Shown here: positions 47,562 to 56,405 of the stretch, piece after piece | Numbering within the stretch: the stretch's first letter is position 1 | Layout of the letters: each line of letters starts with the position of its first letter | Assembly: GCF_015710575.1 (NCBI RefSeq) | Contig: NZ_CP065373.1 | Span: 2,976,001 to 3,040,000, forward strand | Reading direction: 5' to 3' | Length of the DNA: 64,000 nt | Source: Mycolicibacterium mengxianglii | Lineage (GTDB): Bacteria > Actinomycetota > Actinomycetes > Mycobacteriales > Mycobacteriaceae | Position numbers and translations under genes: made by a program | Notes under the pieces: model-generated | Database searches by the model: none | What the model saw: the letters and a program-made list of their open reading frames with translations, nothing else | Told to the model about the DNA's origin: nothing

Positions 47562-49295
47562 TCAGACAGCAGTATCGAGGCGGGCAAACCCGTCCCGGCC
47601 GTAGAGCTCGATGCACGACGAGCGACGGATTTTCCCGCTGGTGGTGATCGGAATCGACCCCGGTGCCACCATCACCAAGTCGGACACCCGCACGCCGTGG
47701 GAGCGCGATATCGCCGACATCAACTCTCGCTTGACGGTGTGCATACGGTCATGGGCGTCAGCGGATCCGCCGCGGTTTTTGAACTCCACGATGGCGACGA
47801 GCTGCTCACTGCGATCGTCCTGCACCGAAATGGCAGCGACACGACCACCGCTGATCTCCTGGATCGTGGCTTCGATGTCGTCCGGGTAATGGTTTCGGCC
47901 GTCGACGATCAACAGGTCTTTGATGCGACCGATGATGAACAGTTCTCCGTCGGAGAGAACGCCCAAATCACCGGTTCGCAACCAGGGTCCCTGCGGCGTG
48001 CCGGGCGACGGATCGACAAGCTCCGCTCCGAAGGTCCGCTCGGTGGCTTGCGGGTTCCGCCAATAGCCCGCGGACACATTCTCGCCGCACACCCAGATCT
48101 CGCCGACCTTGTCGGGAGGATTCTCGGCGCCGGTCTCCGGGTCGACGATCCGCACCGTGCACGCGCGCGGCGCCCCGTGACCGATCAATTCGACACCGGC
48201 CCCGCCCTCGCACCGCACTGCGTAGGAGTCCGCCAACTTCTCGTAGTCGAAACGGACCGTCGACAGCTTGCGACCGGGAAGGGATGACGCTACATACACC
48301 GTCGCCTCGGCGAGGCCGTAGGCCGCACGCAGAGCTGTGGCAGGAAGATTGAACTTGGAGAACCGCTCGTAGAAGCGTCGCATCGTGGCGGCGTGCACGC
48401 GCTCAGCACCGGTCATGAAGCTGGACACGTGCGCCAGATCCAGACCGGCCATGTCGTCGTCGGATGTCCTTCGCACCGCCAACTCGTATGCGAAGTTGGG
48501 TGCAGCGGTGACTGGCCGGTTCGACGTTGCCATCAGGTGAATCCACCGGAACGGCTTCTGCAGAAAGGCCATTGGGCTCGTCAGTACCCCGCGCATATCA
48601 AAACCGACGGGCCCAAAGATTCCGAGAATCAGCCCCATATCGTGGTAGAAGGGCAGCCAGGACACGAACGTCGTGTCGGGCGGAGCGACGCCTCCGGTGT
48701 CCTCGAAGTAGTCGGCCTCGATCTGCCTGAGGTTCGCGATGAGGCTCTCGTGCGTCACCATCACGCCGGCGGGCGTACGCGTCGAGCCCGAGGTGTACTG
48801 CAGGAAAGCCGTTTTCGGTTGTTCCCGGGGCCCGTGGAACGGGGCCGCCGGAGAATCGAGGTCGAGAGCGTCGACCTCGATGATCGCCGGGACGCCAGAC
48901 AGCGACGGCATAACGGCATCGACCACCGACGATGTGGTCAGGACGACAGACGGCGTGCAGTCTCGTAGCACCGCGGAGGCCCGCTCATCGTGCACACCCA
49001 GCATCGGCACCGAAAGCGGTACCGCGACAAGACCTGCCTCCAAGGCTCCGAGGAATCCGACGATGTAGTCCAGACCCTGCGGCGCCATGATCGCCGCCCG
49101 GTCCCCGACCGCACCGAGCTTCCGCAGCTCATTGGCCATAACGCACACTCTGTTGTAGACCTGCGACCAAGTGAGACTTTCAGCAAATCCTGATGGGTCC
49201 ACGTCGTAGTCAACGAACGTGTACGCAATGTCGTCGGGCTGCTGCACTGCACGCCGCTCGAGAACAGCGAGTATGGATTCATCCACCACCGACAT
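47562..49295 (-). CDS. fadD26-like: Long-chain fatty-acyl-AMP ligase (FAAL), FadD26-like
   Basis: 577 residues from ATG at 49295, with GAGGG about 7 bases upstream; FadD26 is about 583. Adenylate-forming motifs: [13 protein letters not shown] (P-loop), [24 protein letters not shown], and RTGDLGVL near the C-terminal hinge, with [18 protein letters not shown]. The last Lys region [11 protein letters not shown] is present. FAALs make acyl-AMP and pass the acyl group directly to a PKS ACP without CoA. It lies just upstream of the five PKS genes, so it should load the starter fatty acid. The most likely acceptor is the N-terminal ACP of PKS-B. Confidence 0.92.
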   Translation of the reverse strand: MSVVDESILAVLERRAVQQPDDIAYTFVDYDVDPSGFAESLTWSQVYNRVCVMANELRKLGAVGDRAAIMAPQGLDYIVGFLGALEAGLVAVPLSVPMLGVHDERASAVLRDCTPSVVLTTSSVVDAVMPSLSGVPAIIEVDALDLDSPAAPFHGPREQPKTAFLQYTSGSTRTPAGVMVTHESLIANLRQIEADYFEDTGGVAPPDTTFVSWLPFYHDMGLILGIFGPVGFDMRGVLTSPMAFLQKPFRWIHLMATSNRPVTAAPNFAYELAVRRTSDDDMAGLDLAHVSSFMTGAERVHAATMRRFYERFSKFNLPATALRAAYGLAEATVYVASSLPGRKLSTVRFDYEKLADSYAVRCEGGAGVELIGHGAPRACTVRIVDPETGAENPPDKVGEIWVCGENVSAGYWRNPQATERTFGAELVDPSPGTPQGPWLRTGDLGVLSDGELFIIGRIKDLLIVDGRNHYPDDIEATIQEISGGRVAAISVQDDRSEQLVAIVEFKNRGGSADAHDRMHTVKRELMSAISRSHGVRVSDLVMVAPGSIPITTSGKIRRSSCIELYGRDGFARLDTAV

Positions 49296-49747
49296 CACTA
49301 ACCCTCTTCCCCCGGATTCGCGAGATCTCACTTGCACTCATCCGACATCTATTCGACTGAACCCACCGCGGACATTAACACCGAAAGCCCGTGTTGTTCA
49401 GTTTTAGCGAACTTTCTACCCTCTGCAACTCCGAGGATTCATTCCGCATAACTTCGTCCGCCAGCTGTGCTGAAAAGGGCGCTCAAGATGAATTTAAAGC
49501 GTTAACGTGGCCGGTAAGCTGCAACAAGTATTTGCTGACGACAACACTTTCTTGAATATGGCGGCGCAAATCGCACCAGTTTCTGCAGTTCTGGCAACGC
49601 ATTCCTGCGGGCCGCCGTCGGCAGCGCAGCGCTCATCGCTACCACTACGTGCGTGCGGATCGCGATCGGCGGAGCATCGGGGCAACCCGCCGCGCTCGTC
49701 GAACCGAGTTCCTCCCCGAGCCCGGGCTTGCCCTGCCAGCAGTGCTG
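49296..49747. promoter_or_regulatory. 452-bp intergenic region upstream of the FAAL-PKS operon
   Basis: No supported gene. The part nearest the FAAL gene (49370-49460) is AT-richer. On the minus strand TTGCAG followed after 16 bases by TAAAAC is a weak promoter-like pair near 49390-49425. As the only sizeable gap between the tesA-like gene and the operon, it is the most likely site of the operon promoter. The site itself is not certain. Confidence 0.35.
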
Positions 49748-50458
49748 TCAGGTATCTCCGAGGCAGCATGCGGACATCCGCCCCTCGATGTCTCCGACCA
49801 GTTCCAGCAAATGATCTGTGAGATAGAAGTGGTGCCCGGGAAACTCACGGACCACACACTGCGCGGTCGTGCGCTGGGCCCATGGCGACACTTTCTCCAG
49901 AGTCGCGACCTCGTCGTCGGCTGCGTAGAACACGAAAATCGGACACGACACCGTCGCATCGGGCGGACTTTCGTACTTCGAGATTGCCTTCAATCCACGC
50001 AATGTCGGCAGGATTCTCGCGGCAAACTCCTCGTTCTCCAGAAACTCGGGTTTGACACCCGTCATCTCGCTCACGGCGTCGAGCAGGCCGCGATCGGAAT
50101 CCGGGATGTAGTCGTATCCGACCCGGCCCGGCGCAGCGATCGCCGACACGAAGAGCGCACCGATTCCACGGCCCGCCTCTTCCAGCCGGCGGGCCACCTC
50201 GAAGGCCACGAGACCACCCATGCTGTGTCCGAAGAAGGCGATTCGGCGCGAGTCTTCGGCAATCGGCGGGAGCTTGCGACACACTTCGTCGGCAAGTTCG
50301 GAGATGCTGGTGAAGGACGCCAGGTCGTGGGTGCCCCCTTTGCCCGGATACTGCACCGCGACACGCTTGACGTCCGTGGTGAAAGTCTTTGCGAACGGAA
50401 CGTAGAAGCTCGGGGAACCGCCGGCGTGCGGAAAGATAAACAGGGTTGGCACATTCAC
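49748..50458 (-). CDS. tesA-like: Type II thioesterase, TesA-like
   Basis: 236 residues, GTG start. FPHAGGSPSFY is the oxyanion-loop signature of type II thioesterases; GHSMGGLVAFE holds the nucleophile Ser, ADDEVAT the Asp and PGHHFYL the His. In M. tuberculosis TesA (about 261 residues) is encoded just upstream of fadD26-ppsA-E and is needed for DIM release. The same order and strand are seen here, which supports a role in chain release from PKS-E or in clearing stalled chains. Confidence 0.9.
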   Translation of the reverse strand: MNVPTLFIFPHAGGSPSFYVPFAKTFTTDVKRVAVQYPGKGGTHDLASFTSISELADEVCRKLPPIAEDSRRIAFFGHSMGGLVAFEVARRLEEAGRGIGALFVSAIAAPGRVGYDYIPDSDRGLLDAVSEMTGVKPEFLENEEFAARILPTLRGLKAISKYESPPDATVSCPIFVFYAADDEVATLEKVSPWAQRTTAQCVVREFPGHHFYLTDHLLELVGDIEGRMSACCLGDT

Positions 50459-50763
50459 GCGGCTACGCTAACCGTCCCCACCGTCATCCCGCGACCGAAG
50501 TCGGTTCTTCGTATCCGTTCCGAATCGCGGGAATTGGTGGCACCGGTGCAACTGCGCCAGCGTTCAACAGCGACAGGGGTTTTCGGATCTCCCCCAATAC
50601 GGCTCTGCGACAACGGTATTCGCATTCGACCAGCTGCTGCACACGCCCGCTATCCGATCAACACGGCCGTCGACGAAGCGAGTCGAAACACCGGCCGCGC
50701 CCCGACTCGTACCCGGCGTGTCCCTGGCCGACTATCGTCCGCGGGCAGACTGACGATGGTTTG
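50459..50763. other. 305-bp intergenic region between the tesA-like gene and ileS stop
   Basis: No supported gene on either strand. It must hold the promoter of the tesA-like gene and the end of the ileS transcript; I see no clear hairpin with T-run. Confidence 0.4.
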
Positions 50764-53700
50764 TCAGGTCACTACCACCATCCGCACCGGATAGCCGAGG
50801 CCGATTCTCTCATCTGCGTCATGATCCGGAACTCCGCTTTGCCTATCGAGGCTATCTGCGGATTCCGGCGTGAGACGGACGCTCCCGTCGACCTTGACAC
50901 TGAATTCCACCGCCAAGACCTCCTTCGCGATGAGATCCCCAAAATCGTCGCGCCAGCCGGTAGGCAACTCAGGAACGGTCAGTTCAAGGCGGATGCGGTC
51001 GCCAACCTGAAGGTTCTTTCTCCGCCGATGCTCTTGCAGCTCTCGGATGATGTCACGTGCCCAGCCTTCGGCCTCCAGTTCGGCGGTCACGGTGCCGTCG
51101 AGCACCACCAGGCCGGCACCGTCGGGTAGCGCCGCGGTGAACTCCGGATCTGCGGCCACCAACTTGGAGGTGTACTCCTCGGGCAGCAGTGTGGCCGGAC
51201 CCGCCGTCAACGTGCCGTCGGCGTTCACCACACCCTCGCCGGCCTTGACCGCTTTGATGGCCGCCTGCACGTCCTTGCCGATCCGAGGACCGGCTACCCG
51301 GGCGTTGACCGCCAGCTCGAATCGCCCGTAGGTAGCGATGTCGTCGGTCAGTTCCACCGCCTTGACGTTGAGCTCATCGGCGATCAGCTCGGTGAACGGC
51401 GCGAGCTGAGCCGGATTGTCCACCGCAACAGTAAGTTTGGGCAGCGGCAATCGGACACGCAGCTTCTTGGCCTTACGCAGCGACGAACCGACCGAACACA
51501 CCTCGCGCACCTGGTCCATCGCGGCCACCAATTCCGGGTCCGCGGGCACCACGCCGGCCTCCGGCCAATCCGTCAGGTGCACCGAGCGCCCACCGGTCAG
51601 CCCCTGCCAGATCTTCTCGGTGGCCAGCGGAAGCAGCGGGGCAGCCAGCCGGGTGGTCACCTCCAGCACAGTGTGCAACGTGTCGATGGCGTCGGGGTCC
51701 TCATCCCAAAACCTGCTCCGCGAGCGACGCACATACCAGTTGGTCAACGCCTCGGTGAACTGCCGCAGCTGTTCACACGCGCCGGAGATATCGCAGGTAT
51801 CCATCGCGGGGGTGAGGTCGTCACGCAGCTGCGCCAACTTGGCGAGGATGTAGCGGTCCAGGACGTGCGGTGAATTCGTCCGCCAGTTACCGACTTTCGG
51901 CGCGTACAAGGTCAGGAAGCTGTAGGAATTCCACAGCGGCAGCAGCACTTGACGCACGCCGTCGCGGATGCCCTGCTCGGTGACCACGAGATTGCCGCCG
52001 CGCAGGATCGGCGAGGACATCAGGAACCACCGCATGGCATCGGAGCCGTCGCGGTCGAACACCTCGGAGACATCAGGGTAGTTGCGCAGCGACTTGCTCA
52101 TCTTCTGCCCGTCGTTGCCCAGCACGATGCCGTGGCTGACGCAGGTCTTGAACGCCGGCTTGTCGAACAACGCGGTGGCCAGCACATGCAGGGTGTAGAA
52201 CCAGCCGCGGGTCTGGCCGATGTATTCGACGATGAAATCGCCTGGGAAATGCGCGTCTTCGCTGTCGGAGCCGTCGAACCACGCCTGATTCTCGAACGGG
52301 TAATGCACCTGGGCGTAGGGCATCGACCCGGAGTCGAACCACACATCGAGGACATCCTCGATGCGCCGCATCGTCGATCTGCCCGTGGGGTCATCGGGAT
52401 TGGGTCGGGTCAGCTCGTCGATGAACGGGCGGTGCAGGTTGTCGGGCCGCACGCCGAAGTCGCGCTCGAGCTCGTCGAGGCTGCCGTAGACGTCGATCCG
52501 CGGATAGGCCGGATCGTCAGATTTCCACACCGGAATCGGGGTGCCCCAGTAGCGGTTTCGTGAGATCGACCAGTCCCGGGCGCCCTGGAGCCACTTGCCG
52601 AACTGGCCGTCCTTGACGTGCTCGGGGTACCAGGTGATCTGCTGATTGAGCTCCACCATCCGGTCCCGGAACTCGGTCACCTTCACAAACCAGGACGACA
52701 CCGCCCGGTAGATCAGCGGATTGCGGCACCGCCAGCAGTGCGGGTAGGAGTGCTCGTAGGTCTCGTGGCGCAACAGCACCGCCCCGTTGGCCGCGGCTGC
52801 CCCGGTGCCGTTCTTCAGATCGCGGATGATGTGCGGGTTGGCCTCGAAGACGTGCTGACCCTGGTAGTCCGGGACCGTGCCGTCGAAGCGGCCGCGTGCG
52901 TCGACGGGCGTGACCGGGACGATGCCGACCGTGTCGGTGGTCGCCTTGTCATCCTCACCGTAGGCCGGTGCCATGTGCACGATTCCGGTGCCGTCCTCGG
53001 TGGTGACGAACTCACCCCGGAGGACCTGAAAAGCATTGTGCGCCTTCTCGCCTGAGGCGAAATACGGGAACGGCGGCAGGTAGCGCATCCCGACCAGATC
53101 GGCGCCGGCATAGGTAGCCAGGACCTGCGGCTCCTCCCCCAACTCACGTGCATACGAGCCGAGACGGGCGGCCGCCAGCACGTAGCGGCGCCCGTCAGGT
53201 GCCTGCACCTGCACGTAGTCGACGTCGGGGTTGACGGCCACGGCCTGGTTGGAGGGCAGGGTCCACGGCGTGGTGGTCCACACCAGCAGGTGCGCCCCGG
53301 CCAGCGGTCCGTCAGTCACCTTGAACCCCACGGTGATCGCGGGATCCTGCCGGCTCTGGTACACGTCATCGTCCATCCGCAGCTCGTGGCTGGACAGCGG
53401 TGTCTCATCGTTCCAGCAGTACGGCAGCACGCGCACGCCCTCGTACGCCAGACCCTTGTCCCACAGCTGCTTGAAGGCCCAGATCACCGACTCCATGAAA
53501 CTGGGATCCAAGGTTTTGTAATCGTTGTCGAAGTCGACCCAGCGCGCCTGGCGGGTGACATAGGCCTGCCACTCGTTCGAGTACTTCAGCACCGACTCCC
53601 GGCAGGCGTCGTTGAACTTCTCGATGCCCATGGCTTCGATCTGGGATTTGTCGGTGATGCCGAGCTGACGTTGCACCTCGAGTTCGGCGGGCAGCCCATG

Positions 53701-53988
53701 GGTGTCCCACCCGAAGCGGCGCTCCACCTTGTACCCGCGCATCGTGCGGTAGCGGGGCACGATGTCTTTGACGTAGCCGGTGAGCAGGTGCCCATAGTGC
53801 GGTAGGCCGTTGGCGAACGGCGGACCGTCGTAGAACACGTACTCCGGCGCGTCGTCGCGGCGGGCGACGCTGGCGCGGAAAGTGTCGTCGGCGGCCCAGT
53901 AGGCCAGCACCTCGGCTTCGAGCGCGGGGAAGTTGGGCGTCCCCCCGGCAGGCTTGGGGTAACCCTGGTGGTCGGCTTGCTGCGTCAC
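50764..53988 (-). CDS. ileS: Isoleucyl-tRNA synthetase
   Basis: 1074 residues, GTG start with AGGAGA 9 bases upstream. Class I motifs: PHYGHL (HIGH) near residue 60 and GQKMSKS (KMSKS) near 600. The start [13 protein letters not shown], the editing-domain region and the C-terminal anticodon-binding domain of the eukaryote-like (type 2) IleRS group are present, as in M. tuberculosis IleS (about 1041 residues). Essential cytoplasmic enzyme charging tRNA-Ile. It is preceded by a T-box leader that should control translation in response to uncharged tRNA-Ile. It is a housekeeping anchor next to the lipid locus. Confidence 0.97.
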   Translation of the reverse strand: MTQQADHQGYPKPAGGTPNFPALEAEVLAYWAADDTFRASVARRDDAPEYVFYDGPPFANGLPHYGHLLTGYVKDIVPRYRTMRGYKVERRFGWDTHGLPAELEVQRQLGITDKSQIEAMGIEKFNDACRESVLKYSNEWQAYVTRQARWVDFDNDYKTLDPSFMESVIWAFKQLWDKGLAYEGVRVLPYCWNDETPLSSHELRMDDDVYQSRQDPAITVGFKVTDGPLAGAHLLVWTTTPWTLPSNQAVAVNPDVDYVQVQAPDGRRYVLAAARLGSYARELGEEPQVLATYAGADLVGMRYLPPFPYFASGEKAHNAFQVLRGEFVTTEDGTGIVHMAPAYGEDDKATTDTVGIVPVTPVDARGRFDGTVPDYQGQHVFEANPHIIRDLKNGTGAAAANGAVLLRHETYEHSYPHCWRCRNPLIYRAVSSWFVKVTEFRDRMVELNQQITWYPEHVKDGQFGKWLQGARDWSISRNRYWGTPIPVWKSDDPAYPRIDVYGSLDELERDFGVRPDNLHRPFIDELTRPNPDDPTGRSTMRRIEDVLDVWFDSGSMPYAQVHYPFENQAWFDGSDSEDAHFPGDFIVEYIGQTRGWFYTLHVLATALFDKPAFKTCVSHGIVLGNDGQKMSKSLRNYPDVSEVFDRDGSDAMRWFLMSSPILRGGNLVVTEQGIRDGVRQVLLPLWNSYSFLTLYAPKVGNWRTNSPHVLDRYILAKLAQLRDDLTPAMDTCDISGACEQLRQFTEALTNWYVRRSRSRFWDEDPDAIDTLHTVLEVTTRLAAPLLPLATEKIWQGLTGGRSVHLTDWPEAGVVPADPELVAAMDQVREVCSVGSSLRKAKKLRVRLPLPKLTVAVDNPAQLAPFTELIADELNVKAVELTDDIATYGRFELAVNARVAGPRIGKDVQAAIKAVKAGEGVVNADGTLTAGPATLLPEEYTSKLVAADPEFTAALPDGAGLVVLDGTVTAELEAEGWARDIIRELQEHRRRKNLQVGDRIRLELTVPELPTGWRDDFGDLIAKEVLAVEFSVKVDGSVRLTPESADSLDRQSGVPDHDADERIGLGYPVRMVVVT

Positions 53989-53999
53989 GGCGTGCGTTC

Positions 54000-54235
54000 T
54001 CCTGCGTCCCCATCGGCACCGGGTGCCGACAATGTGTCACTGTCCTGACACGGGGACGATGACGCGCATGTGCGCGAAAACCGCGGTACCACCCCGCTTG
54101 CACACGCCGAAGGCGTGGCCGCTCGTTGCAGGCTGTGTCGGGCCCACCCGTTCGGTTCTACTGGGCCAGCGGGAGAATCTCGAGCTGACTTTTCTTCCGA
54201 AGACTCCCCGGTGATGGCCGGATCAACGCCTTTCC
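54000..54235 (-). promoter_or_regulatory. ileS T-box riboswitch (ultrashort stem I, translational type)
   Basis: On the minus strand the T-box sequence GGGTGGTACCGCGG lies at 54081-54094 (plus strand CCGCGGTACCACCC). About 120 bases upstream, the short stem CCGG...CCGG (54208-54221) has loop CCATCA, which shows an ATC isoleucine specifier at 54213-54215. A hairpin CACGCC/GGCGTG (54103-54117) precedes the T-box. Downstream, CGTCCCC near 54055 can pair with GGGGACG near 54011, next to the CAGGAGA ribosome binding site. This matches the known actinobacterial ileS T-boxes, which regulate translation start rather than transcription termination. Confidence 0.93.
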
Positions 54236-54264
54236 ACTACGGCACTGTACTGCCGGAAAAGAAT

Positions 54265-54288
54265 TCTACCGGCCGGTGCAAGCGGTCA
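54265..54288 (-). promoter_or_regulatory. Candidate ileS promoter
   Basis: Minus-strand TAGAAT at 54265-54270 fits the mycobacterial TAnnnT -10 element, with a GCTGAC-like -35 about 16 bases upstream. It is placed a few tens of bases before the T-box stem I, as expected for a leader start. It slightly overlaps the end of the upstream gene at 54286. Confidence 0.4.
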
Positions 54289-54933
54289 GCCGACGAAGGC
54301 GAGGTTGGCGGCCGTGGTGTCACAGCCGTGCAGCGGCCCGACGGCCTCTGAGCACAGCCCGACCAGCGCCAACCCGAACTGCTCGGCGAGTTCTTCGACC
54401 GTGTAGCCGTCGAACCGGCGGCTGTCATACCACCAGTCCAGCTGCAGGATGCCACCCTCCTCGGCGGGGTGGCGCGACGCGCACAACTGCAGCGTGCGGG
54501 TAGCGCTGAGTTTCACCGGGGCGGCACCGGTGGGCGACAGTGCGACCTCCGCGGCGGCCAATACCTCACCGGATTGTGTCGAACTCAGAGCCAGGAGGTG
54601 CTCGGCGTCCAGCAGTGCCGTGTTGGCGTCCGTCGCCTCGGGTGAGGTGCAGTAGAGCGAAACCGCACCACCGGCAAAGTCTCCGTCGGCGATGTCGACG
54701 GTTATGACACCGGTACCGAGGGTGCGCGCAACCGCCCGGCCGAGCGCAGCGAGCAGCAAAGCGTCGGCCGTGACTCCCAGACTCGCCAGCGCACCATCGA
54801 ACTCCGCGCCGAGAACATCCGACAGGGGCGCCGACAGCGGCAGGATCTCATCGTGGCCGGGAACGCCGGCGGCATCGCGGTCAGCTACACGAACCACCGG
54901 TCCGGGCAGCCTGGTGACAGAGGGAGCGACCAT
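54286..54933 (-). CDS. Small condensation-domain-like protein (C-terminal half only)
   Basis: About 215 residues from ATG at 54933; the frame is open to 54999. The stretch LDWWYDSRRFDGYTVEELAEQF closely resembles the end of the condensation-like domain of PKS-E (VDWWYDTRRV...). LLAALGRAVARTLG matches the middle of such domains. The N-terminal half with the HHxxxDG catalytic site is absent, so it is either a remnant or a non-catalytic relative. It is upstream of ileS on the same strand. Function unknown. Confidence 0.65.
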   Translation of the reverse strand: MVAPSVTRLPGPVVRVADRDAAGVPGHDEILPLSAPLSDVLGAEFDGALASLGVTADALLLAALGRAVARTLGTGVITVDIADGDFAGGAVSLYCTSPEATDANTALLDAEHLLALSSTQSGEVLAAAEVALSPTGAAPVKLSATRTLQLCASRHPAEEGGILQLDWWYDSRRFDGYTVEELAEQFGLALVGLCSEAVGPLHGCDTTAANLAFVG

Positions 54934-55055
54934 GGGGCAACCGTACACGGGTGTCCCAAAAATGGGAGACCTATCCCGAAAGTGTGACGGTCGTGTCAAT
55001 AAAACGTGTGTTGTCTAAGTAGTGGTTGCTGGTGCCCAATAGCGGGTCGCAGTCT

Positions 55056-55472
55056 ATGGTGTATTTCGTGCCCCGTACCGACGAGAACGGCAGACAGCTC
55101 AAAGCGCTGCTCGACTACCTGCTCGACGGCGATATCGAAGCCAAGCACATCTACGATGCGCTGGGCGTCTCGAGCAGCACCTATTACCGCCGGGTGAAAG
55201 AGGCCGAGTACCCGAACGCCGAGGAACTGCGTCTCATCGCGGACAGATTCGACCTGAACTACCCGGACCTGCAGGTTCGTTTCGGTCTGATGACCCGCGA
55301 AGAGGTGTGGCGCTATATCGAATCCTCGCCCCTGATGGTGACCACCAGCGCCGACGCGAACACGCTCGTCGACCCCGGTGTCGCCCTCGGCACCACAGTG
55401 GACACCAGAACCCGTCGCCGGCTCCCCCGGCTGTCAGAATTGTCGCCGCGGCAAGACGCACCACCGCTCTAA
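55056..55472 (+). CDS. Helix-turn-helix DNA-binding regulator
   Basis: About 138 residues from ATG at 55056. The N-terminal region IEAKHIYDALGVSSSTYYRRVKEAEYPNAEELRLIADRF reads as an HTH followed by a helical segment, as in phage-repressor-like or XRE-like regulators. The C-terminal 50 residues are low-complexity and probably flexible. It is followed at 43 bases by a membrane-protein gene on the same strand and is divergent from the condensation-like gene. The target is unknown; autoregulation from the 122-base divergent region is likely. Confidence 0.7.
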   Translation: MVYFVPRTDENGRQLKALLDYLLDGDIEAKHIYDALGVSSSTYYRRVKEAEYPNAEELRLIADRFDLNYPDLQVRFGLMTREEVWRYIESSPLMVTTSADANTLVDPGVALGTTVDTRTRRRLPRLSELSPRQDAPPL

Positions 55473-55515
55473 CGATACAATTTGCTGACCGCAATTCAGC
55501 CGAAGGCGTTACCTA

Positions 55516-56250
55516 ATGGCCCTAGCCGCACTCATCGTGATCACCACTGGTTGTATCGCGTGGAGCCTGTGGATCCGGCGTGTCACTTGGTCGTGCCGCT
55601 GGGAGGTGGCCGCCACTCTCAATGTCGCGCTCCAGGGCGCCGCGATACTGCTGATGTCTCCGCTGGCCTCCGAGACCATCGGGCAGTGGCTGTACGGGCT
55701 CACCGGCACCTGGAATCTCGAGGACTACATCGGTCACGACTGCTACATCGTCGCCGCCTCAGCGATCGTCTACAACGCACTCGGGCGGCTCCAGGACGAC
55801 CATTCTCTGCAGACCACTTTCAAGACCTATGTCGAGCGCCCGGCAACGTTGTGCGTCCCGCTACTGCTGCTTGCCTTCTCACTGGGTAACGGGGCCGCCA
55901 TCTACCGACCGGACTTCTTCCAGGTCCCCACGGACTTCTGGCTGAGCATCTACTGGCTGATGCTGTGCGCCATGTTGATCTACTTGCTCGGCTACGGCGC
56001 GCGGGCGCTGTTGATACTGCGCAAGGACCCCCGGTCCCGCATCATCGCCGATGTCTACCTCATCGCGTCGGTCAGCGGCATCGTCGCGTGCGCAGTACGC
56101 ATCACCACCGCGTGTGTGCCAGCGTTTGCTGAGTGGGAAAGCGGCAAAGCGGTGTGGTTCTTCGCCTGTGTCTGCGGCGCGGTGTTCGCCATGGCAGCGG
56201 CACACTCGTGGCGGATCAAAACCAAGTGGTTCAGCCAGGTGCCACGCTGA
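55516..56250 (+). CDS. Multi-pass integral membrane protein, unknown function
   Basis: 244 residues with about seven hydrophobic helices (for example LAALIVITTGCIAWSLWI, VALQGAAILLMSPLA, LLLLAFSLGNGAAIY and IYWLMLCAMLIYLLGYGA) separated by short charged loops. No family motif recognised. It follows the HTH gene closely and probably shares its transcript, suggesting that the regulator and this protein work together. Confidence 0.7.
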   Translation: MALAALIVITTGCIAWSLWIRRVTWSCRWEVAATLNVALQGAAILLMSPLASETIGQWLYGLTGTWNLEDYIGHDCYIVAASAIVYNALGRLQDDHSLQTTFKTYVERPATLCVPLLLLAFSLGNGAAIYRPDFFQVPTDFWLSIYWLMLCAMLIYLLGYGARALLILRKDPRSRIIADVYLIASVSGIVACAVRITTACVPAFAEWESGKAVWFFACVCGAVFAMAAAHSWRIKTKWFSQVPR

Positions 56251-56405
56251 CACCTCGCTGCCGGCGGGGTACTTCGGCTTTCAGCCCGCGACTGGACCGT
56301 CGGCCAGGGCTGGTAGCTGGACCGCCTAGACTCTAGGGACAAGCCGCCGGTTGTAAGCCCTTCCCCTGCCCCAGGCCCGCCCCGTCCATCAGTAGGGAAT
56401 CGATC

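Noticed and set aside
49494..49769. Small minus-strand frame between the FAAL and tesA-like genes
   Set aside because: Cys/Arg/Gly-rich with no homology pattern; overlaps the end of the tesA-like gene in another frame.
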